Below, one piece after another: positions 60,191 through 64,000 of a stretch of 64,000 nt of DNA. Where the stretch lies: positions 43,912,411-43,976,410 of the forward strand of contig JASEVX010000007.1 in NCBI GenBank assembly GCA_031761405.1, read 5' to 3'. The translations under genes were made by a program, and so were the position numbers. The DNA is from Serripes groenlandicus (Eukaryota > Mollusca > Bivalvia > Cardiida > Cardiidae). The notes beneath the pieces were generated by a model that made no database searches, was not told where the DNA came from, and saw nothing but the letters and a program-made list of their open reading frames with translations. The number at the start of each line of letters is the position of its first letter. Position 1 is the first letter of the stretch.

Positions 60191-60423
60191 ATTTCTCCGT
60201 GACATAGCTCAATAAAATACAGATTGACTTACAATATAGCCTTATGAGTTTTACAGACAAGATGACCTGAGGCCAGTTTACGTGATTTATATGAACAAGT
60301 GTCTAGAGTTTAAGGAAGATTACATTTATTACGTAATTTTGTTTGCATTCCGGTCGTAACTCATTAGTTTGCAATACCTTTCTGTGTCTGACCAATGTTG
60401 ATTTATCAACCAAAGTGCGTTTA

Positions 60424-60599
60424 GAGTCAAACCTGTGCTAAAGACCAGATTGAAATAGTAATTCCCTGTCTATAGTAACCACACTTTTAGTTTCCCAATT
60501 ACTCATTTTCTGCATAAATTGCCCTGCACTTAAAGACCACCTATGAAAAAGACCAGAAAATTACCTGCTCATGGGTGGTCTTGACACACAGGTTCCACT
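60424..60599. mobile_element. ~175-bp mariner-like MITE
   Basis: 'gtcaaacctgtgctaaagac' at left and 'tggtcttgacacacaggtt' at right form an imperfect inverted pair. Close to the 58.0-kb copy. Confidence 0.65.
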
Positions 60600-60888
60600 A
60601 TATTTACTATCTACATACATGGGTATGCACGTTTAGCCAGCAGACATTGATCTACAATGTTAAATTAAAATGAGCGGCGCTTTGCTGCATCCGTAGGCTC
60701 GTAAGGCATGTGTTATAAGTGTAAATCCAGATCAGCGAGAGTAATCGCAAGGTCTTATCAGGCTCTATGTTGTTCGTTAAAAAGTCATAGAAGGTTTATA
60801 GAAATTTCTATAACACAGCATCCATTTCGAGGATTAAGGATGGAAGCCTAGACTTGTTATTTTTCCTCATAGGTAAATTCTATACTAA

Positions 60889-61118
60889 TCAACCCTTTCA
60901 ACAAAATTATAATTTCTGACGCATCTATAGCATACTTATTTTGAAAAGCAGAGAGAAAAACGGAGGAATTGCTCACAATGAGCAATTTCTTCTTTTATCA
61001 CAATGTTTTCAAATCTATTCAATAGTTAAACTATAAGTTATAAAGATATTCCCTAAATTTTGTCGAGATGTTTTCAAAGTCGTCTGCTGCAGATTCGTTG
61101 TATGTGGGAATGGGTCAA
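60889..61118. mobile_element. TTAA-type MITE family member with TCAA flanks
   Basis: Flanked by TCAA at 60889-60892 and 61115-61118 in place of TTAA. The internal hairpin 'gaattgctcacaatgagc' and 'gtcgtctgctgcagattcg' identify the family. Confidence 0.7.
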
Positions 61119-61394
61119 GGTTGGTATTCCAGGAGCTCCTCTCAAATATACACATGACTTATTTTAGTTAACCATATTGCGAAATATGGAATTGACAGTT
61201 TTGTTTCGTGTTTTGAAAACATCTCATGAAGAAAAAAAGGAAATTTTATGATAAAACAGAAATTGCTCGTTAAACTACTACACTTTCGTCTTCATGTTAA
61301 TGTCGGCTTCTGCTTAGCAGTCACCGAAGTCGTCTGTACCAGGTAATGGGTAAATTCCCAAACTAAAAAATGAAATCCACTACTAATGATTAAG

Positions 61395-61947
61395 ATCTAC
61401 ACTGTTCACATATTACTTACATACATTTGTTAGAACAATATGACAATGTGTGTAGATTCAAATAAGACGTTACTTACATACATTTGTTAGAGCAATATGA
61501 CAATGTGTGTAGATTCAAATAAGACGTTACTTACATACATTTGTTAGAACAATATGACAATGTGTGTAGATTCAAATAAGACGTTACTTACATACAATTG
61601 TTAGAACAATATGACAATGTGTGTAGATTCAAATAAGACGTTACTTACATACATTTGTTAGAACAATATGACAATGTGTGTAGATTCAAATAAGACGTTA
61701 CTTACATACATTTGTTAGAACAATATGACAATGTGTGTAGATTCAAATAAGACGTTACTTACATACAGTTGTTAGAACAATATGACAATGTGTGTAGATT
61801 CAAATAAGACGTTACTTACATACATTTGATAGAACAATATGACAATGTGTGTAGATTCAAATAAGACGTTACTTACATACATTTGTTAGAACAATATGAC
61901 AATTTGTTAGAACAATATGACAATTTGTGTAGATTCAAATAAGACGG
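61395..61947. repeat. 57-bp tandem repeat, about 9 copies
   Basis: Unit 'gttacttacatacatttgtt', 'agaacaatatgacaatgtgt', 'gtagattcaaataagac'. Highly uniform; the last unit contains an internal 20-bp duplication near 61,885-61,925. Confidence 0.95.
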
Positions 61948-62394
61948 AGCATATATTCGGGCTAATCTGAAGCGAAACTGTTTAGAAATGCCAACCTGTA
62001 CCTATTCCCATGGGCGGACTCCTTTCTGTTGCTGTGCGCTGACTCGCATTCTACCCGAGTTTTACATACTCGTAATCAAATCACTCTTAAGACGATCTTG
62101 AACTTCATGGGAACGCTTCTTGAGAGGTTGAATTGATACATACTTTATGAACCAACTTAGCCAATGCATGAGAAAAGGTACGCTTTGACACATCTGAGCA
62201 ATGAAGGTACTGATTAGCTTTTCCACCTGCTCCGTCTTATTATAATCTACGCACTTTACAGACTCTTCTTACAAGCTTATGTTAGTAATATGTGATCAGC
62301 ATAGATATTGTACCATTTTCCATAGACGGGAGGCTCACTGCAGTTGTTTTGCGCAAACATGCATTCTACCAGAGTATTTCATACTCGTGAAGTC

Positions 62395-62712
62395 TTGGTA
62401 GCTCAGTAGATAACGATGCGGGCTGTCAACCCGTCTTAGTTCGAACCGCAGATAGGCCAACATTCATTCGGGCGTCTGACAAAAGTCACTGTGACATGAG
62501 TCATTCGTCTTCCAACAATTGGCAAACAGTCCTTGTGAAAAGCTGCCAATTGTTTGGGAAATATCCCATATGGAGTACTGGTGTAAGAAAGCCAGGGAAC
62601 ATATGAGTGGGTGAACTGGCCCTTTTGATATGACTGATACATTGTTGAAACCGCATTAAACCATAATCAATCAATCAATCAATTAATCAATCAATCAATC
62701 AATCAATCAACC
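62395..62712 (+). mobile_element. Complete tRNA-headed SINE (family 2) with AATC tail
   Basis: Head 'cttggtagctcagtagataa', 'gcgggctgtcaacccgtc', 'agttcgaaccgcag'. Body 'gacaaaagtcactgtgacat', 'tggagtactggtgtaagaaa', 'gtgggtgaactggcccttt'. Tail is about ten AATC units. Opposite orientation to the 47.9-kb copy. Confidence 0.8.
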
Positions 62713-63242
62713 ATACTTGTAATCAAAGCATTAGCAAGCTGTTCTTGAACTTCTTGAAAAGTGGTGTTGATCCCGATCAGACCGCACTTTCGCAGGCTGA
62801 TGTGGATCTTCATCGTTCGCAAATGCACTTTGATGGATTTTACCGGGACACAGCTCATATACTCTATATCAGAACATTAGAAGGATCGGACCACAATATT
62901 AACCCTTTACCATTTACAGACGCATTATGGCGCTTCTGCAGCAATCGACTTATTAACATATTGTGACAACATGAGGAAGTGTTCGCAATTATCAATTTCT
63001 CCATTGTGTCACAATGTTTTGAACTTTCCTCAATTATTGCGCGGGTGCCTAAGCACCAGTGCATATAATGGTTGTGAAAAAACTGTCACTGGTGTAATGG
63101 GCTTGCGCATGCGCCGTGTTAATCGTCTTGATCGCGCATGCACCGTATTTTACCGTCAGCTCTCGGATATGTCCGTAGCAGTTCGTCACTAGGCTCGTTC
63201 TCGTTCGAGTTTGTATTAGTTTTTTTATAATTCAAATGTAAA

Positions 63243-63482
63243 TTAAAACCATAGTTTAAAGTGTACCGGCGTTAAGCCATCGCGGGCACCCATCCAGGCA
63301 CTAATCGATGAACGTTGCTTCACTTTACGAAAAGTCGCTATAAAAGCCGGCTTCCAAAGCAAAGCTGTAGAAGTGATATTTATACCCGTTCCCGTTACAT
63401 TTCTCCCTCTTTTCTCTTGACTTCGACATGAAGTCGCACAACTGAACACAATCAGTATACCAGTGCGGAGTATTTGTAACAT
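63243..63482 (-). CDS. Possible secreted peptide or first exon (uncertain)
   Basis: From an ATG at 63,482 the minus strand encodes about 79 residues with a plausible signal peptide (MLQILRTGILIVFSCATSC). A possible splice donor lies after the codons for ALLWKPAFIATF. No domain is recognised, and there is no homologue elsewhere in the window. It could equally be chance. Confidence 0.18.
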   Translation of the reverse strand: MLQILRTGILIVFSCATSCRSQEKRGRNVTGTGINITSTALLWKPAFIATFRKVKQRSSISAWMGARDGLTPVHFKLWF

Positions 63483-63485
63483 CAC

Positions 63486-64000
63486 TGGGAACCGCCGGGG
63501 TATTAATAACAGGAAAATGGGAATATTTTCATGAATGCGAAGTTATTGTGTTAAACTTTGCAATTTTAAGAATATATTAAGGGGAAAATATTTGGGAAAA
63601 GATATTTTTGTTTTCGTTTTACGTATTTAACTAAAAAACTATTGTTACCATAAATCTATTTCATATATTTAAAAGCAGGTTTCGTGTTTTCGAATCAAAC
63701 AGTATTTATTTAGCCATACAATGCTGATTCCCGCGCTAACATCGAACTGCTGCATCTTGCAGCAACTCTTGTTACACTTTATATTTTTTAGAGAGTTTTC
63801 CTGTTATGTTTTCAAAATATACAGACGTGGTGCATGATGGGAACGGTACATGTCAAATTCATAATTACTTCCGTCAGACACGACGTACAATTGTTCTGTG
63901 GCTCCTTTTGTATGATGGTCTATACGACTGAAAGAGGGTTTTGAAATTATTCAATGGCTCCATCCGTTATTTTGTAACACAAAAGGCTGACATCTAATAA
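63486..64000. other. Terminal stretch, nothing recognised
   Basis: AT-rich DNA with no exon, repeat unit or inverted ends that could be supported. Confidence 0.4.

Overview
This is metazoan nuclear DNA, AT-rich and repeat-laden, with spliced genes carrying GT-AG introns. It is most likely from a bivalve mollusc. That rests on tRNA-headed SINEs, a dense population of palindromic MITEs, a secreted PAN/WSC protein family, and a soluble guanylate cyclase of the beta-2 type. The species cannot be fixed from the sequence alone.

Left half (about 1-34,450): a large, internally scrambled tandem segmental duplication. Each copy holds one three-exon gene for a small secreted protein with a signal peptide, a PAN/apple-like Cys domain and one WSC domain. 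Copy A has exons at 1497-1827, 2744-2889 and 6235-6366; copy B has exons at 21378-21711, 22441-22601 and 24986-25117. Both start in the same ~84-bp minisatellite (1-660 and 18.1-19.8 kb). The copies differ by clean insertions. Copy A carries a 1.5-kb fold-back transposon with 9-bp target duplications, a 216-bp MITE and a 1.34-kb insert. Copy B carries a 665-bp CpG-rich inverted-repeat element, a 1.27-kb inverted-repeat element and a 3.8-kb LINE with an intact endonuclease/reverse transcriptase ORF. Each copy serves as the empty site for the other's insertions.

Right half (about 34,450-64,000): the 3' end of a soluble guanylate cyclase gene on the minus strand. Three exons (50,793-50,647, 48,634-48,480 and 35,214-34,974) join in phase to give the C-terminal half of the cyclase catalytic domain and a tail ending in a CaaX box (Cys-Val-Ile-Leu). 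The 5' exons were not found and probably lie beyond 64,000. The introns are packed with minisatellites (21, 30, 46, 57 and 92 bp units), SINEs and MITEs.

The most notable observation is that exon 2 of the duplicated WSC gene (first half of the WSC domain) is about 50% identical at protein level between copies. Exons 1 and 3 are about 93-94% identical, and the introns flanking exon 2 look less diverged than exon 2 itself. That pattern suggests targeted diversification of a secreted lectin-like or recognition protein. No prokaryotic features, CRISPR arrays, rRNA genes or convincing functional tRNA genes were seen.
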